Shown: one piece after another, positions 24,508 to 32,846 of the stretch | Position numbering within the stretch: position 1 is the first letter of the stretch | Layout of the letters: each line of letters opens with the position of its first letter | Assembly: GCA_021405315.1 (NCBI GenBank) | Contig: QWIH01000029.1 | Span: 1-42,268, forward strand | Reading direction: 5' to 3' | DNA length: 42,268 nucleotides | DNA from: Leptolyngbya sp. PLA1 | GTDB taxonomy: Bacteria > Planctomycetota > Phycisphaerae > Phycisphaerales > UBA1924 | Program-made: the position numbers and the translations under genes | Notes under the pieces: model-generated | The model's input: the letters and a program-made list of their open reading frames with translations, nothing else | What the model was told of the DNA's origin: nothing | Database searches by the model: none

Positions 24508-24725
24508 GGTCGGCTCCCGGCATAGGCACCCGTGCTGGTGCTGATAACGCCTATCGGCCCGCCCCACCCCCGACTTCACTCCCGAAGGCTCGCCGAAGCA
24601 CGGAGAGGGCGCAATTCCATCCCCTTCGTATCCGGTTGCCCCGTGACGGCGCAATCCCTGCAGCCTGATGGCCTCGGACGCCGGTTTCACGTAGCACTTG
24701 CGCCCGAGGGGGGCTAAAACCACGC

Positions 24726-25607
24726 ATGCGGCGGGCCTTTGCCCTCATCGAGCTTCTCGTTGTCATCGCCATCATCGCGATCCTCATCGCGATGGTCCTC
24801 CCGGCGCTGGGCAAGGCTCGCCGTGCATCCAAGGCCACGGTCTGCCTCAGCACGCAGCGGTCTGTCGCGCAGGCGTTCACGCTCTACACCAATGATCACA
24901 AGGAGCGGGTCGTCCCGTCGTACAACATGTCCGGCCTCGACACCACCGAACCGCTCGATGGGTGGGGGCCGATCCTTGACCGCGACGGCTACATGGCCGG
25001 TGCCCGCGAATCCCGCCGCGGTCCGTTCGTCTGCCCTGACACCTTCGATATCGAAGGCGTGGCCACCGGCAACACGGGCACCAACCCACACAACCCGAAG
25101 GGGTGGGTCGACTGGCCGTTCACCCGCACCGGGGCCGCGAACGTGCCGACCACCATCGAAAGCCGCGGCTTTCTGCGCATTCTCCGGGTCTCATACTGGA
25201 TCAACGCCCTGAACCCCATCGGGGGTTCCACCGCCGTGGAGCCGGACCTCCACTACACGGGGTCCGTCGGCTACGGACCGGGCTCCAACGGCCTCGTGCT
25301 CGAGCAGACACGTCTCTCTGCCTTTGCCCGGCCCGCGCAGCTCATCGCCACTGCCGATGGCGTCTACGCCGGTCGTCACCGCGACAACAAGATCGGCACG
25401 ACAAACTCCCGGATCGGCTACCGCCACGACGGCGCGGGAGGCGGCTCGACCAACACCGCCTTCGCCGACGGGCACGCCAAGGCCGTGAGCGCCACCGACT
25501 TCCCCAGGGGCACGGGCCCCGCGAACGACCCCGCCGTGGTCTGGGCCGAGAACACCGGGGAGGTGAGCCTCTACGCCGCGCCGGAGCGTTCGCTTGCGAG
25601 GCCCTGA
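24726..25607 (+). CDS. Prepilin-type (type II pseudopilin-like) protein
   Basis: A 293-aa protein starting MRRAFALIELLVVIAIIAIL, a type IV prepilin signal (cleavage before F5, conserved E at +5) merged with the membrane helix. The C-terminal part contains SRIGYRHDGAGGGSTNTAFADGHAKAV, the H-x-DG type ending common in planctomycete prepilin-like proteins. Planctomycetes carry many such genes, usually without pilus genes nearby. ATG 24726 is preceded by TAAAAC and 5 nt, a weak leaderless candidate. Confidence 0.88.
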   Translation: MRRAFALIELLVVIAIIAILIAMVLPALGKARRASKATVCLSTQRSVAQAFTLYTNDHKERVVPSYNMSGLDTTEPLDGWGPILDRDGYMAGARESRRGPFVCPDTFDIEGVATGNTGTNPHNPKGWVDWPFTRTGAANVPTTIESRGFLRILRVSYWINALNPIGGSTAVEPDLHYTGSVGYGPGSNGLVLEQTRLSAFARPAQLIATADGVYAGRHRDNKIGTTNSRIGYRHDGAGGGSTNTAFADGHAKAVSATDFPRGTGPANDPAVVWAENTGEVSLYAAPERSLARP

Positions 25608-25627
25608 ACGGGGCACCGGGACCGTGG

Positions 25628-27109
25628 TCAAGGCTCCAGCAGTCGCATGGCGCCCGGGCCGATCGTGATCGCGTTCTTCCCCTGCCGCTTGCTCTGCATC
25701 GCGAGCTGGTCCGCCTTCGCGAGCAGTTCGGCGGGCGTTGCGCCGTCCCAGGGAAAGGTCGCGAGGCCGCCGGAGATCGTCAGGGTGCCCGGCGCGCAGT
25801 TCAGCAACTTCGGAAACCTGTGGTTGAGGATCTGCTGCTGGAACCTCCCCGCGATGGCCAGCACATCGGTGGGATGGCTGCTTCCCGTCTGCCTCGGACC
25901 CTGGGGCTCGTGGAAGATCACCGCGAACTCATCGCCGCCCACGCGGCAGACGCGGTCCGTCGGGCGGATCACACTTCGCAGCAGCCGCACCGCCTCACGC
26001 AGGATCTCGTCCCCGGCGTCGTGCCCGTACAGGTCGTTGTACTTCTTGAAGTTGTCGATGTCGAACAGGAGCACCGTGAGGTACGTGCGATTGGTGCGGG
26101 CCTGCTCCACCGCCGTGCTGATGAACCGGTCGAAGTACCGTCTGTTCCAGGCGCCCGTGAGCGGGTCGGTGAACGCCGCGGTGCGGAGCTGGTTCTGCTG
26201 ATCACGCAACCTCAGCCAGCCCGCGAGCCAGCGGGCGTGTGCGCCCAGGGCGTCGGGGGTCACGCGGCTGGCCCTGAGATCGCCGAAGTTCGCGGACTCC
26301 CACACCACCGGGACGCACCGCGCGTCCCGCGCGCCCCCGTCCGCCGGGCCCAGCAACTCCACCGATTGATCGCCGGTCCGCGCGCGGATCATCGCCAGCG
26401 CCAGCGGCAGCGGATCACCGCCCTTGACCAGCGAGGCAACCAGCGCCAGGTCTCCCAGCTCCGTGCCCGCCGGGGCCCGCTGTCCGCCCGGCCTCTCGGG
26501 ATTGCTCGTGTCCACTCCCACGCCCATCGAGGCGAGGATCAGCGATTCCGGGTCCGTCGTCGCGGCCCTGGCCGGGGCAGCCGGTGCGGGCTGTGAGGCC
26601 GGGGGAGTCGCGGGCGCGCTCGTCGGTGCTGCGGTCGCACGCGAGTCGGTCTTCAGTTCCGGCGCGGGCGCCCCACCGATCGGAGAGAGCCCTCCGGGCC
26701 GGTCGGCGGCGCCCGGGCTCCAGCGCATGGCGAGCCTCAGCATCTCCGGCGAAGCTCCGGGGTCGAGCCCCGCGTCGAACGCGGATGGGAGCACGAGGCC
26801 GTTCTGCACCCCGATCACGACGATCCCCGGGTGCGCGACACGCAGCGAAGACACGAAGTCCGCTGCCGACTCGGGCCTCTCCTCAAGCTCTTTCACCTTT
26901 GTGCCCACCACGACCACCGCCCGCGCGGGCGACTGGTCGTCGATCGGGTTGGCAACCTCGCCGATCGCTTCGAGAGGCGTCTTGACTCGCACCAGCTCGA
27001 TGCCGGGGTCCAGACGCAGCGCGGCGTCCAACCCGGTCCGACCCAGCAGCACCACACGCACGTCCGGATGAGCTTCTCCACTCGCCACGGAGGTCCCTTT
27101 CGGCCCCAC
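25628..27109 (-). CDS. Diguanylate cyclase (GGDEF) with degenerate receiver-like N-terminus
   Basis: A 493-aa protein. The catalytic GGDEF motif is intact at 391-395 and the inhibitory I-site RPTD lies exactly 5 residues before it, so it should make c-di-GMP with product feedback. The GGDEF domain begins near AAFTDPLTGAWNRRYFDRF. Residues about 8-110 look like a receiver fold (VRVVLLGR, ARAVVVVGTKV, HPGIVVIGVQNG) without a clear phospho-Asp site. A Pro/Ala linker joins them. The start may be GTG 27109 or GTG 27088; TACCCT upstream would give a short leader. Confidence 0.9.
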   Translation of the reverse strand: MGPKGTSVASGEAHPDVRVVLLGRTGLDAALRLDPGIELVRVKTPLEAIGEVANPIDDQSPARAVVVVGTKVKELEERPESAADFVSSLRVAHPGIVVIGVQNGLVLPSAFDAGLDPGASPEMLRLAMRWSPGAADRPGGLSPIGGAPAPELKTDSRATAAPTSAPATPPASQPAPAAPARAATTDPESLILASMGVGVDTSNPERPGGQRAPAGTELGDLALVASLVKGGDPLPLALAMIRARTGDQSVELLGPADGGARDARCVPVVWESANFGDLRASRVTPDALGAHARWLAGWLRLRDQQNQLRTAAFTDPLTGAWNRRYFDRFISTAVEQARTNRTYLTVLLFDIDNFKKYNDLYGHDAGDEILREAVRLLRSVIRPTDRVCRVGGDEFAVIFHEPQGPRQTGSSHPTDVLAIAGRFQQQILNHRFPKLLNCAPGTLTISGGLATFPWDGATPAELLAKADQLAMQSKRQGKNAITIGPGAMRLLEP

Positions 27110-27263
27110 CTTGGGCCAGCCTCAGGGTATCGGTGAGCCCGACACCCGGAGGTTCCTACGCCCACCGGACTCCGCCAGTTGGGCCCCATCGTCACCCCCG
27201 AGATGGGCAGGGGACCGATTCATCGTCCGATAACCGCGACATCCGCGCTTTCACGACTGCCGG

Positions 27264-27941
27264 TCACCGCTTCTGGTCGGCATCTCCGGACAGCAACATT
27301 GCCAGTTCTTCGTCGGACAGCAGCGGAACGATGGGCTGTGCCCCCTCAGACGGCTCCGGGGCTCCCAGGGGCCGCTGGGTCGTCTCCGGTCGCGGGGCAG
27401 GCTTGACGTCCGGGTGCGGATGGGGTGGGGCCGACGCGTCAGGAGGACGGTGCTGGGGAGGCATCGGGCCCTCGCCGGCAAGCCTCAGCCCGGGAGGCGA
27501 GGCGGGGCGATCGGGGGAAGCCGGCGCGGGGGACAGCCCATCCCGAGGATTCTGACTCTGGCGCTCCGGCTCCATCGCCGGTGCGTGCTGGGTTCGCCAG
27601 TGGCTCAGGTCATCCGCGGTGACGGCCCGCAGACGTGGCTCTCCAGCGGGGTCAAACTGCCAGACCGCGGCGGCGGGGTTGTACCGGTCCACCACGTCGA
27701 TCACCCCGATCAGGTCGGAGAGCCGTTCGGGCTCGACGAGGATCAGCACGCCGAGCTCCTGGTTTGTGAGAGCCCAGGGGCCACGTCTGGTCGTGAGGTG
27801 TGCAAACGCCTGCATTGCGGACTCGCACCGGACGTGCCGCAGCCCCGGGCGGTCGAGGGCAGCCGCAAGTTCGGGCCGAGGGGGCCTTCCCCGGGGGTGC
27901 CACACCACGCAGCGAGCCTTGGAATACGTCGCAGCCTCCAT
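27264..27941 (-). CDS. Protein of unknown function with Pro-rich C-terminus
   Basis: A 225-aa protein. The N-terminal 110 residues alternate strands and helices (ARCVVWHPRG, GVLILVEPERLSDLIGVIDVVDRY), perhaps a degenerate receiver or a similar alpha/beta domain. Residues about 125-205 are Pro-rich and low in complexity. It ends with a short helix, LSDEELAMLLSGD. I do not recognise it. ATG 27941 was chosen over the longer start at 28025, which would run into murG, and is backed by TACAAT 8 nt upstream. It is upstream of the GGDEF gene in the same direction. Confidence 0.65.
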   Translation of the reverse strand: MEAATYSKARCVVWHPRGRPPRPELAAALDRPGLRHVRCESAMQAFAHLTTRRGPWALTNQELGVLILVEPERLSDLIGVIDVVDRYNPAAAVWQFDPAGEPRLRAVTADDLSHWRTQHAPAMEPERQSQNPRDGLSPAPASPDRPASPPGLRLAGEGPMPPQHRPPDASAPPHPHPDVKPAPRPETTQRPLGAPEPSEGAQPIVPLLSDEELAMLLSGDADQKR

Positions 27942-27949
27942 GTGCGAGG

Positions 27950-27955
27950 ATTGTA
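27950..27955 (-). promoter_or_regulatory. -10 hexamer TACAAT of the gene at 27941
   Basis: TACAAT, 8 nt, then ATG on the minus strand. It is the closest match to TATAAT among the short-leader genes here. Confidence 0.6.
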
Positions 27956-27984
27956 CGGAGCGGGGCCCCGAGACAGAAGCAAAT

Positions 27985-29121
27985 TCAGCGTGGCGAGGCA
28001 AGCATTCCCGGGATCTCCGCGGCACACCGGGCGGCCCCGTCTGCGGGGCCGAGCGAGGCCAGCCCCTCCCGGAGCGCCTTTCTTCTTTCGGGGTTGCTCA
28101 GGAGATCCGCCAGCAACGGCCCCAAGGTGTCCAGATTTCGTGCCGGATCGATGAGATCGGTGCAGATCAGTGCCCCCCCGGCGCGCTCGAGCGGGGCGGC
28201 GTTGAAGCGCTGGTGCTGGTCCCGGTGGTAGGGGTAGGGGAGGAAGATGGTCGGAACGCCGGACGCCCAGACCTCCGCCACGCTGCCCGCGCCGGCGCGG
28301 CTGACGGCGGCCTCCGCCGCGCCCCAGCAGGCCCCCATCTCGTCAAAGAACGGCTGCACCCGCGCCGGCACTCCCGCCGCCGCGTACGCCTCGCGACACT
28401 CCGCGGCGTCGGTCTTGCCCGTCTGGTGGATCACCTGCCACCCCGCGAGCGGCCGGGCGCTCCCTGCCGCGAACGCCTGCATGAAGCGGTTGATGCTGCT
28501 CGCGCCCTGGCTCGCGCCGGTCACCAGGAGCACGGGGCGAGAGGTGTCAAGCCCGAGCGCGTGCCGACACTCCGCGGGCGAGCCGCGCCTGAGCGCCCCT
28601 TCCCGGACGATCGGAGGCACCGCCCTCCACGCGCGCCCGGGCACCGGCGCCGAGGTCACCACGCGCGACGCGAAGCGCGCGATCCATCGATTCGCGAGCC
28701 CCGGCACCGCGTCGAGGTTCACCAGCAGCGTCGGCACACGCTCCACTCGGGCGGCCTGAGCCGCGGGTGCCGCGACAAACCCGCCCATCGCCACCATGAC
28801 CACGGGGCCCCGTGCGCGAGCATCCCGGATGAGCTCGCGGCTGGCGCGGATCGATCCGCCCCAGGTCCGCAGGAACTTGAGCAGTGCGCGGGGCCTCACC
28901 CCGAAGGGCTGGGCTGGGATTGCCTGGAACTCCGCCGCCCGACCGGCGATCGACTGCGCCCGCAGGATCTCCGCGTCCAGGGGGCGCTCGGAGCAGAGGA
29001 AGATGCAACGCGCGTCGGGGTGCGTCTTGAGGATCTGCTCAGCGATGGCGACCGCGGGGAAGATGTGTCCGCCCGTGCCCCCGCCGGCGAAGAAGATGGT
29101 GCTGCTGGGCTCCGCCCCCAT
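27985..29121 (-). CDS. murG: Lipid II synthase (UDP-GlcNAc transferase)
   Basis: Adds GlcNAc to lipid I on the inner face of the membrane to make lipid II. A 378-aa GT-B enzyme with the N-terminal loop GGGTGGH (13-19), the segment VVMVAMGGFVAAPAA, the donor-site region GASQGASSINRF, and SRAGAGSVAEVWASGVPTIFLPYP. It lies 3 bases after ftsW in the same direction, the usual division and cell-wall arrangement. Its presence agrees with peptidoglycan synthesis in planctomycetes. Confidence 0.95.
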   Translation of the reverse strand: MGAEPSSTIFFAGGGTGGHIFPAVAIAEQILKTHPDARCIFLCSERPLDAEILRAQSIAGRAAEFQAIPAQPFGVRPRALLKFLRTWGGSIRASRELIRDARARGPVVMVAMGGFVAAPAAQAARVERVPTLLVNLDAVPGLANRWIARFASRVVTSAPVPGRAWRAVPPIVREGALRRGSPAECRHALGLDTSRPVLLVTGASQGASSINRFMQAFAAGSARPLAGWQVIHQTGKTDAAECREAYAAAGVPARVQPFFDEMGACWGAAEAAVSRAGAGSVAEVWASGVPTIFLPYPYHRDQHQRFNAAPLERAGGALICTDLIDPARNLDTLGPLLADLLSNPERRKALREGLASLGPADGAARCAAEIPGMLASPR

Positions 29122-29124
29122 GCG

Positions 29125-30360
29125 TCACGCTGCCGCGGGCGCGGGCAGCTCCTCCGCGGCGGGCTGGGTGCGCTCGATGGAGATCACCAGCCCCAGGCAG
29201 AAAGAGGTCAGGATCCAACCGGTTCCCCCCGAGCTGAGCAGCGGGAGCGCGATGCCCTTCGTCGGCGCAAGCCCTGTGACCACCATGAGGTTGATGACGG
29301 CCTGAATAGCGACCGTGGCCGTGACGCCCAGCACCATCAGCCGAGGGAGCATCTCTCGCTCGCGCCGCGCGACGGTGCAGCCCGCCCAGGTCAGGCCGAT
29401 GAACAGCGTACAGACCAGGGCGGCGCCGGCGATGCCCAACTCCTCGCAGATGACGGCGAAGATGAAGTCGGTCCGTGCTTCGGGGAGGTAGCCGAACTTC
29501 TGAAGGCCGTGCCCGAGTCCGCGTCCGAAGCCCTCGCCGTTCGCGATCGCCGCGAGGGACTGGATGGTGTGATAGCCGATGCCCTCCGGGTCGGCGTAGG
29601 GGTCGGAGAAGGCCATGATCCGCTTCATGCGGTAATCGCTGGACATGATGGCGTATGCGAGACCGAAGCCTGCGAAGGGCACAAAGACGATGAAGTGCCA
29701 GAAGCGGGCCCCCGCCGCGAGCAGCATCACGCAGCCCACGAGGCCCACGAGGGCGCCGGTGCCCAGGTCTTCCTTCACGATGACGACGCTGACCACGCCG
29801 ACCGCGATCAGGATGGGCACAAGGCCTACCCAGAACCGCCCGAGGAATCGTGCACGGAGGGTGGCTGCCCAGGCGACCATGACCACCATGGCCCACTTCG
29901 CGATCTCCGAGGGTTGCACGGAGAGCGAGTCGCCCAGGCCCGGGACGGGCAGCCGGAGCCAGCGACGGGCCCCGTTGATCTCAGGGGCGAGGCCGGGGAC
30001 GTACACCAGGGCACAGATCATGAGAATGGCGAGCGTGGCCAGCGCCAGGGGCCGGAAGCCATCGTGCTCACCCCGCAGGGACGAGACCCCCGAGGCCATG
30101 CGGCGCACCGGCAGCAGCGCGCCGACCGTGAGCGCCGCCATTGCCAGCACCATGTAGATGGTGGGTCGGGAGGCGACAACCCCGGCCGCCGTGAGTTCCG
30201 GCACGGGCTGGTCCGAGCCGACCAGCGTCACGCGCATGTCGGCGGAGTTGACCATGACCACGCCGAACGTCAGCAGGCACAGGACGATGATCGCGATGGT
30301 CTGACCGGGTCGGAGCATGGAGTGGGCGCGTCGGGGGAGGGGCAATCCTACATCGGACAT
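29125..30360 (-). CDS. ftsW: SEDS-family peptidoglycan glycosyltransferase of division
   Basis: A polytopic membrane protein of about 411 aa. SEDS marks are GARRWL, QPSEIAKWAMVVMVA, KEDLGTGAL, HTIQSLAAIANGEGFGRGLG, KFGYLPEARTDFIFAVICEE and LPLLSSGGTGWI. It polymerises lipid II during division. It is grouped with murG. The start is uncertain: ATG 30360 gives a 14-residue cytoplasmic extension, whereas ATG 30318 starts MLRPGQTIAII directly at the first helix and has TAGGAT 26 nt upstream. RodA is less likely given the murG context. Confidence 0.92.
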   Translation of the reverse strand: MSDVGLPLPRRAHSMLRPGQTIAIIVLCLLTFGVVMVNSADMRVTLVGSDQPVPELTAAGVVASRPTIYMVLAMAALTVGALLPVRRMASGVSSLRGEHDGFRPLALATLAILMICALVYVPGLAPEINGARRWLRLPVPGLGDSLSVQPSEIAKWAMVVMVAWAATLRARFLGRFWVGLVPILIAVGVVSVVIVKEDLGTGALVGLVGCVMLLAAGARFWHFIVFVPFAGFGLAYAIMSSDYRMKRIMAFSDPYADPEGIGYHTIQSLAAIANGEGFGRGLGHGLQKFGYLPEARTDFIFAVICEELGIAGAALVCTLFIGLTWAGCTVARREREMLPRLMVLGVTATVAIQAVINLMVVTGLAPTKGIALPLLSSGGTGWILTSFCLGLVISIERTQPAAEELPAPAAA

Positions 30361-30420
30361 CGGCGGCGTTGAGCTTCGGAACTGGAGGCTGTGCGTTGCC
30401 CCGGCGGGGAGCCCGAGCCC

Positions 30421-30426
30421 TACCCT
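30421..30426 (+). promoter_or_regulatory. -10 hexamer TACCCT of the gene at 30459
   Basis: TACCCT would start a transcript about 26 nt before ATG 30459. No strong Shine-Dalgarno follows. Confidence 0.4.
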
Positions 30427-30458
30427 GCCAATCTTGTGACGACTCCCCCGGGGGCCCC

Positions 30459-31667
30459 ATGGATCGACCGAGTCTGACCGCTTTCGAGGACCACCTGGGC
30501 GCTGTCTTTGGGGCGTTCCGGGGTTCGCTGATATCACTGCTGTCGGGGGCCGGTCTGAGCGCGACCGAGCCGCAGGAGATGGCCCGCCAGCTCGGCATCA
30601 GCCGGAACCTCACGTGGAAAATCTCGAAGGTTGCCGGGACAGCGGACATGTTCCAGGCTTTCCTGCACCTCCCCGGCGACGAGGGGCTCGAGATCTTCGT
30701 GTCGGCGGTTCAGCGCCGAGGCGGCTCCTCAAACCACCTCGCGGCGTTCAACGGGGCAAGGCAAGAGTTCGAGCGTCTGGTCGCGCGACACGCGGGGGAC
30801 CGCGCGACGTTCGACCTGATTCTCGACGGCATGGGCGGACGTGACGCCGCGGAGCGCCTCGAGCACAGCCGCAAGCTTGCCTTCAGAGGAAACTCGGGCG
30901 TGTGGGGAGCCCAGGCACGCGCGCGATCCACCACGGTGCTCGTTCTTCCGAACGGCTCAGAGCCCGAGCGCGTCGACGTTGCCATGCTCGGCGGCCTGGT
31001 CGACCTCCGCCGCCTCAGGCCCCGAACCCCGTGGCCCATCTTCTACAAACATTCATTTGATGCGCAGGGAAACCCGGACCTCGCCCCGCCCCCGGAAGAG
31101 CCGCTGGACCCGGCTTCGCCGGACCGCGCGAACCTGCTGCGAGAGTTCTGTTCGAAGAACCTCCCTGCGATCAGCACCGTCCCCACCCCGGGCGGCGTGG
31201 AATACGTGCTCGACTCCGGCCCCATCGGCAACCTCGGGAAGTGCACCTGCTTCTTCGGGAGCGTGTTCAGAGGGCGAGCGGGGAGATTCCGCACCGCGGG
31301 CGACACGCACGCGGAGTTCGTCTCGCACATCCATCAACCCACTGAGACGCTGCAGTTTGACGTGATCGTGGATGAACGTCTCGGGCTCGGAAGGGACCCG
31401 GAAGTCCTGATTCGAGGCAAGGTCGGTCACGCGGGTTCTGCGCATTCGGGGCTACCCCTGCCATTCCTCGAGCGCGCCGTGGAACTCCCCGGGCCGCGTC
31501 CCGCGCTCGAATCGCCCTGGGTTCCCGACTACGGGCGTCTCATCGAGTGGACGTTGTCCAGATTGGGCGCTGACCCCGCGCTCCTCCGAGCGCACCGTCT
31601 GGTCATGAAGTTCCCGCCCATGCACGCGACCGTCTCGCTGAGGTACGAGCTCCCGTCGCGCTCGTAA
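30459..31667 (+). CDS. Hypothetical protein with possible N-terminal HTH
   Basis: A 402-aa protein that I do not recognise. Residues about 35-60 (EPQEMARQLGISRNLTWKIS) look like a helix-turn-helix. The remainder is a soluble alpha/beta region with DLILDGMGGRDAAERLEHSRK, VDVAMLGGLVDLRRLRP and a C-terminal FPPMHATVSLRYELP. It may be a regulator, and it sits just upstream of a PAS-LuxR regulator in the same direction with a 95-bp gap. ATG 30459 is inferred from the start of sensible protein sequence; the frame is open to 30369. Confidence 0.7.
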   Translation: MDRPSLTAFEDHLGAVFGAFRGSLISLLSGAGLSATEPQEMARQLGISRNLTWKISKVAGTADMFQAFLHLPGDEGLEIFVSAVQRRGGSSNHLAAFNGARQEFERLVARHAGDRATFDLILDGMGGRDAAERLEHSRKLAFRGNSGVWGAQARARSTTVLVLPNGSEPERVDVAMLGGLVDLRRLRPRTPWPIFYKHSFDAQGNPDLAPPPEEPLDPASPDRANLLREFCSKNLPAISTVPTPGGVEYVLDSGPIGNLGKCTCFFGSVFRGRAGRFRTAGDTHAEFVSHIHQPTETLQFDVIVDERLGLGRDPEVLIRGKVGHAGSAHSGLPLPFLERAVELPGPRPALESPWVPDYGRLIEWTLSRLGADPALLRAHRLVMKFPPMHATVSLRYELPSRS

Positions 31668-31762
31668 CGCGGAAGCTACCGGCGCGAATAGAGGCCCGAA
31701 GCGTGCCACCGACGTGCCACGCGCTGACCTGGGTTCAAGGGCCCTTCAACACGGGGAGTCGC

Positions 31763-32524
31763 GTGAACAACAGCACGATCCTTGAGTGTGTGGGCGCCGA
31801 AGCACTGCTCTCGGCGCTCCGAGATGACCTTTCGAGCCCTCTCGCGGTGATCGACGTTGGGGGCAACGTGGTGTTCGCGAATCGCGTCGCCTCTGCATCG
31901 CTTGCGGGACCGGCTGCGGACATTGCGGGCGCCGCGCTGGGGAGCCTGGTGGGCCCCGCCAAGGCCGCGGAGTGCGTTTCGTTCATCGCGGAGGCCATCA
32001 CGCACCAGCGCGTGGTCGTGTACCTCTCGGTGGTCAAGGGACACCTGTTCTTCGTGACGCTCCGCCCGGCGGGGCCGCAGACGGGCCTGGTGGTGGCGTC
32101 TGCGACGGCGGGGTCGCTGGTGGCGGAGCAACCCTGGATGAAGCCCGCTGGACCCGTCCGCACGACGCGCAACAACGACATGGGTGCGCTCGGGGTGCTC
32201 ACGGAGCGGGAACTGGAGCTACTCCACCACATCGGGATGGCCAAGACCAGCGACGAGGCGGCGCAGGTGATGCACCGCAGCACGCGCACCATCGAGTGGC
32301 ACCGCGCTTCCCTTGGTGCCAAGCTCGGCTGCGACAACCGCGTGCAACTCGCCCGCATCGCGAATCGCACGGGGATCACGGCCATCGAGGTCGCCAGGCT
32401 CCTGGAGATCCACCGGGCCGCCAAGCGAGCTTCGGGCCGGGGCGACCACACCTCCACCTATGATGACGGATGCGGGACCGTTGCTACTACGACGGACGCT
32501 GCGGGCTCTGCCGCCGGTCGGTGA
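31763..32524 (+). CDS. PAS-domain LuxR-type transcriptional regulator
   Basis: A 253-aa protein. Residues about 18-120 fit a PAS fold (SPLAVIDVGGNVVFANRVASASL). Residues about 145-205 are a LuxR HTH: LTERELELLHHIGMAKTSDEAAQVM, then HRSTRTIEWHRASLGAKLGC and RVQLARIANRTG. There is no receiver domain, so it probably senses a signal through PAS directly. GTG 31763 with GGGGAG upstream was chosen over 31703. The last 55 bases overlap the start of the DCC gene in another frame. Confidence 0.85.
   Translation: MNNSTILECVGAEALLSALRDDLSSPLAVIDVGGNVVFANRVASASLAGPAADIAGAALGSLVGPAKAAECVSFIAEAITHQRVVVYLSVVKGHLFFVTLRPAGPQTGLVVASATAGSLVAEQPWMKPAGPVRTTRNNDMGALGVLTERELELLHHIGMAKTSDEAAQVMHRSTRTIEWHRASLGAKLGCDNRVQLARIANRTGITAIEVARLLEIHRAAKRASGRGDHTSTYDDGCGTVATTTDAAGSAAGR
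32459..32464 (+). promoter_or_regulatory. -10 hexamer TATGAT inside the regulator gene, driving the DCC gene
   Basis: TATGAT, 5 nt, then ATG 32470. The hexamer lies within the 3' end of the upstream coding sequence. Confidence 0.5.
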
Positions 32525-32826
32525 CCTGGCTTCGAAGGCTCGACTGGCTTGACCGCCTGGAGTTCCGAGACCTGCACGAGGCCGCGGATGACCTGCCCGT
32601 CACCCTTGACCTTGCGGACACCGGCATGCCCATGCGGACGGCCACAGGCCGCGTACTTCTGGGCTTTCGCGCGATCAGGCGTGCGCTTGTGCAGACCCCG
32701 CTTGGGGTGCTGCCGGCGCTGCTGCTCTACATCCCGGGCGTGAGTTACCTCGCCTCTGTGGGATACCAGTGGATCGCGCGTCACAGGCCGAGGGACCGGT
32801 GCCGTCTGCCCGGGGCCGACACCTGA
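32470..32826 (+). CDS. DCC-family (DUF393) thiol-disulfide protein
   Basis: A 118-aa protein with the family motif YYDGRCGLC (D8, G9, C11, C14), DLHEAADDLPVTLDL, a hydrophobic stretch LGVLPALLLYIPGVSYLASV, and a final WIARHRPRDRC. DCC proteins have a thioredoxin-like motif and are thought to be redox proteins, but their substrates are not known. It starts inside the preceding regulator gene and is probably leaderless. Confidence 0.86.
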   Translation: MRDRCYYDGRCGLCRRSVTWLRRLDWLDRLEFRDLHEAADDLPVTLDLADTGMPMRTATGRVLLGFRAIRRALVQTPLGVLPALLLYIPGVSYLASVGYQWIARHRPRDRCRLPGADT

Positions 32827-32834
32827 CGCCACGC

Positions 32835-32840
32835 TACCAT
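32835..32840 (+). promoter_or_regulatory. -10 hexamer TACCAT of the YrdC-phosphatase gene
   Basis: TACCAT, 6 nt, then ATG 32847. It supports the internal ATG over the in-frame start at 32769, which lies within the DCC gene. Confidence 0.6.
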
Positions 32841-32846
32841 CGCCCG

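Noticed and set aside
24640..24690. A c-di-GMP riboswitch before the prepilin-like gene
   Set aside because: Some bases resemble the GEMM core, but the conserved order of motifs is absent on both strands.
24508..24723. Longer PilZ protein starting at 24723
   Set aside because: The extension has no recognisable domain, and GGGAG precedes ATG 24507.
27619..30372. 917-codon plus-strand open frame
   Set aside because: It runs antisense to murG and ftsW and has Arg/His/Gly-rich, low-complexity translation typical of shadow frames.
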